A stretch of DNA of 8,219 nucleotides from Paludibacter sp. (lineage in GTDB: Bacteria; Bacteroidota; Bacteroidia; Bacteroidales; Paludibacteraceae): assembly GCA_030655595.1 (NCBI GenBank), contig JAUSNQ010000005.1, positions 1-8,219 of the forward strand, given 5' to 3'. The notes under the pieces are model-generated. The model worked only from the letters and a program-made list of their open reading frames with translations. It did not search any database and had not been told where the DNA came from. Position numbers and translations under genes: made by a program. This document shows, in pieces, positions 6,857 to 8,219 of this stretch. Numbering within the stretch: position 1 is the stretch's first letter; every line of letters starts with the position of its first letter.

Positions 6857-7797
6857 ATGGAAACACGTTCACAAAAATTTAAAGCACGATTAGGATTCTT
6901 TGTTGCAGGAGGTATTCTGATTTTTATTATGGCCGTCTTTATCATTGGGAAACAAAAAAACTTATTCAATCCTGTTTTCAAACTAACCTCCTCATTTTAC
7001 AATGTTGGCGGATTGAAAGTTGGAAATAATATTCGTTTTTCGGGTATCAATGTAGGGACTGTCGACAATATCAGAATCATCAACGATTCAACCGTCGAAG
7101 TGGAGATGTTGATTCGTCAGGAAATAAGAAAATTCATCAAATCAGACTCAAAAGCTGCCATTGGTTCTGAAGGACTTATTGGTGACAAGCTCTTAATCAT
7201 CACACAAGGCAGTACCGACGCTTCGATAGTTGAGTTAGATCAGCAACTCGAATCCATCGAGCCGATAGAGATAGACGCAATCATAGCCAGTCTGAAGTTG
7301 ACGGTAGCTCACACCGAAGTTGTAACCGAAGAACTCGCAGAGACCATGATGAAAATAAACAGCGGTCGTGGTACCCTGGGTCGCTTGATACATGATACCG
7401 AAATTGCTCAAAATTTGAGTAATATGGATATTTCGAAAACACCTCCAAAGTATTGGATGAGACGATGAAAGATACAAAAAGAGACATAGCCAATATTTTG
7501 GAAACTTTACAGTTAACTGCTGACAATGCCAATGCATCCACACAAGAATTTGAGAAAATTCTGATTGGTATAAACAATCCCGAAGGCTCGATTGGTCGCT
7601 TAATTCACGACACAATCACTTCGCAAAATCTTGATGAAACGATATACAATCTGAAAAGAAGTTCCAAAGGCCTAGATGAAAATCTGGAAGCACTCAAACA
7701 TAATTTTCTCTTTAGAGGTTATTTCAGAAGAAAAGCAAAAGAGGAAGCAGCCGAGGAATTAAAGGATTCTTTGATTCTGATTGAGAAACAGAAATAA
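6857..7797 (+). pseudogene. mlaD: MlaD-family MCE-domain protein, split by a frameshift near 7440
   Basis: This is the MCE subunit of the transporter, anchored in the inner membrane and facing the periplasm, where MCE rings carry lipids. I start it at ATG 6857 (METRSQKFKARLGFF), 27 bases after the mlaF frame ends; TTG 6833 is less likely. A single membrane helix spans about residues 12-30 (LGFFVAGGILIFIMAVFII). The MCE domain covers about 38-118, with YNVGGLKVGNNIRFSGINVG and the conserved IGSEGLIGDKLL. A helical tail follows. Its first repeat holds SGRGTLGRLIHDTEIAQNL, then the frame hits TGA at 7466-7468. In the -1 frame the protein continues KVLDETMKDTKRDIANI and has a second repeat, EGSIGRLIHDTITSQNL, ending at TAA 7795-7797. 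Moving between frames needs one lost base (or two gained) at about 7423-7450. The intact protein would be about 313 residues. The truncated one keeps the membrane anchor and MCE domain but loses the second repeat. Confidence 0.88.
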
Positions 7798-7801
7798 ACT
7801 T

Positions 7802-7853
7802 AATGTGCCAGTATCAAAAGCGTTAATTTTAACGTAGTATACACATTGTTTTT
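7802..7853 (+). terminator. Probable bidirectional terminator between converging genes
   Basis: The 54 bases between the mlaD stop (7797) and the stop of the converging barrel gene (7852) hold nested inverted repeats. The outer arms are AATGTG (7802-7807) and CACATT (7842-7847); the inner arms are CGTTAA (7821-7826) and TTAACG (7829-7834). On the + strand the outer arm is followed by GTTTTT (7848-7853). The placement between converging genes supports termination in both directions, although the stems are AT-rich and short. Confidence 0.5.
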
Positions 7854-8219
7854 AAAACGGATACCCAATCGCAATATTCAACATCAAATTCTCTTTTCTC
7901 CAGGTGCCATTCAATGGATTTATTTCACTGATTACCCATCTGCTATCTTCTGCCAGCCAAGGTTTTCGTAATGGTATAGCCAAGTCGAAGCGGAGCACGA
8001 AGAAAGAAACATCGAGTCGTAATCCAAAACCTGATCCGATGGCCATTTCACTCAGGAAGGTGTTCATACCGAAGGGAGAACCTGTAGTCGCAGGATTTGA
8101 AGGTTGCAGCCAGACATTCCCGGCATCAATAAATAAAGCTCCTTTGAAAAGTTTGTAAATGCCAAAACGATATTCTGTATTCAGCTCCAATTTGATGTCG
8201 CCTCCTAATTGCAAAAAGC
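7852..8219 (-). CDS. C-terminal end of a BamA/TamA-family outer-membrane barrel protein (TamL-like; 5' end outside window)
   Basis: The - strand frame is open from the right edge to the TAA at 7852-7854, giving about the last 121 residues of a longer protein. It reads GGDIKLELNTEYRFGIY and KLFKGALFIDAGNVW, the final strands of the Omp85 (surface antigen) barrel, where a GALF-DAGN/W motif is typical. Next come 'AIGSGFGLRLDVSFFVLRFD' and the closing strand MLNIAIGYPF. The terminal phenylalanine is the usual signal by which BAM recognises outer-membrane barrels. The sequence style resembles the Bacteroidota TamL proteins (BamA/TamA-like barrel of a lipoprotein), which work with TamB in assembly of the outer membrane, but a BamA paralogue is not excluded because the POTRA and N-terminal regions are outside the window. 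It is convergent to the mla operon and shares a terminator region with it. The TTG at 8214 is internal and not a start. Confidence 0.82.
   Translation of the reverse strand, partial: FLQLGGDIKLELNTEYRFGIYKLFKGALFIDAGNVWLQPSNPATTGSPFGMNTFLSEMAIGSGFGLRLDVSFFVLRFDLAIPLRKPWLAEDSRWVISEINPLNGTWRKENLMLNIAIGYPF

Noticed and set aside
1..8219. CRISPR arrays, tRNA or rRNA genes, toxin-antitoxin pairs, or a multigene defence system
   Set aside because: No regularly spaced direct repeats, cloverleaf or rRNA-like sequence was seen, and the only defence gene is the lone truncated restriction-modification enzyme.

Overview
The window looks like a chromosomal segment from a member of the Bacteroidota. The signs are a BamA/TamA-type barrel fragment resembling the Bacteroidota TamL group, an MlaE-MlaF-MlaD gene order, two TAnnTTTG (-7 type) promoter boxes, weak or absent Shine-Dalgarno sequences, and moderately low GC. 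I cannot name a genus from the sequence alone.

Layout. (1) 1-371, + strand: the C-terminal end of a gene entering from the left, probably a glycosyltransferase. (2) 372-1025: no intact gene. It holds a perfect 10-bp inverted repeat (481-516), a -7-like box (572-579) and the relic of a DUF4143-type AAA ATPase that has lost its nucleotide-binding core (604-913). (3) 1026-4130, + strand: a large Eco57I-like fused restriction-modification protein with an N-terminal PD-(D/E)XK nuclease and an adenine methyltransferase. It is cut off by (4) an 880-bp IS5-family insertion sequence (4119-4998) with 20-bp perfect terminal inverted repeats and an intact transposase on the - strand. No continuation of the enzyme is visible beyond the IS. 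(5) 5146-7797, + strand: an mlaE-mlaF-mlaD lipid-transport operon. mlaE is intact, mlaF has an in-frame TAA exactly at the Walker B catalytic glutamate codon, and mlaD is split by a frameshift between its two C-terminal repeats. (6) 7802-7853: a probable bidirectional terminator. (7) 7852-8219, - strand: the C-terminal end of a BamA/TamA-family outer-membrane barrel, converging on the mla operon.

How it fits together. The restriction-modification protein would have been a stand-alone defence enzyme. Its sequence is mosaic: GC drops sharply just after the NPPY motif, and a palindromic repeat has been inserted in frame near codon 675. The mla genes would form an inner-membrane ABC transporter (MlaE permease, MlaF ATPase) with a periplasm-facing MCE subunit (MlaD) that moves phospholipids between membranes.

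Most striking is the density of broken genes: the AAA ATPase, the restriction enzyme, mlaF and mlaD. The last two carry single small lesions with well-preserved sequence on both sides, so they are either very recent pseudogenes or sequencing/assembly errors. I found no CRISPR array, tRNA or rRNA, and no clearly new multigene system.
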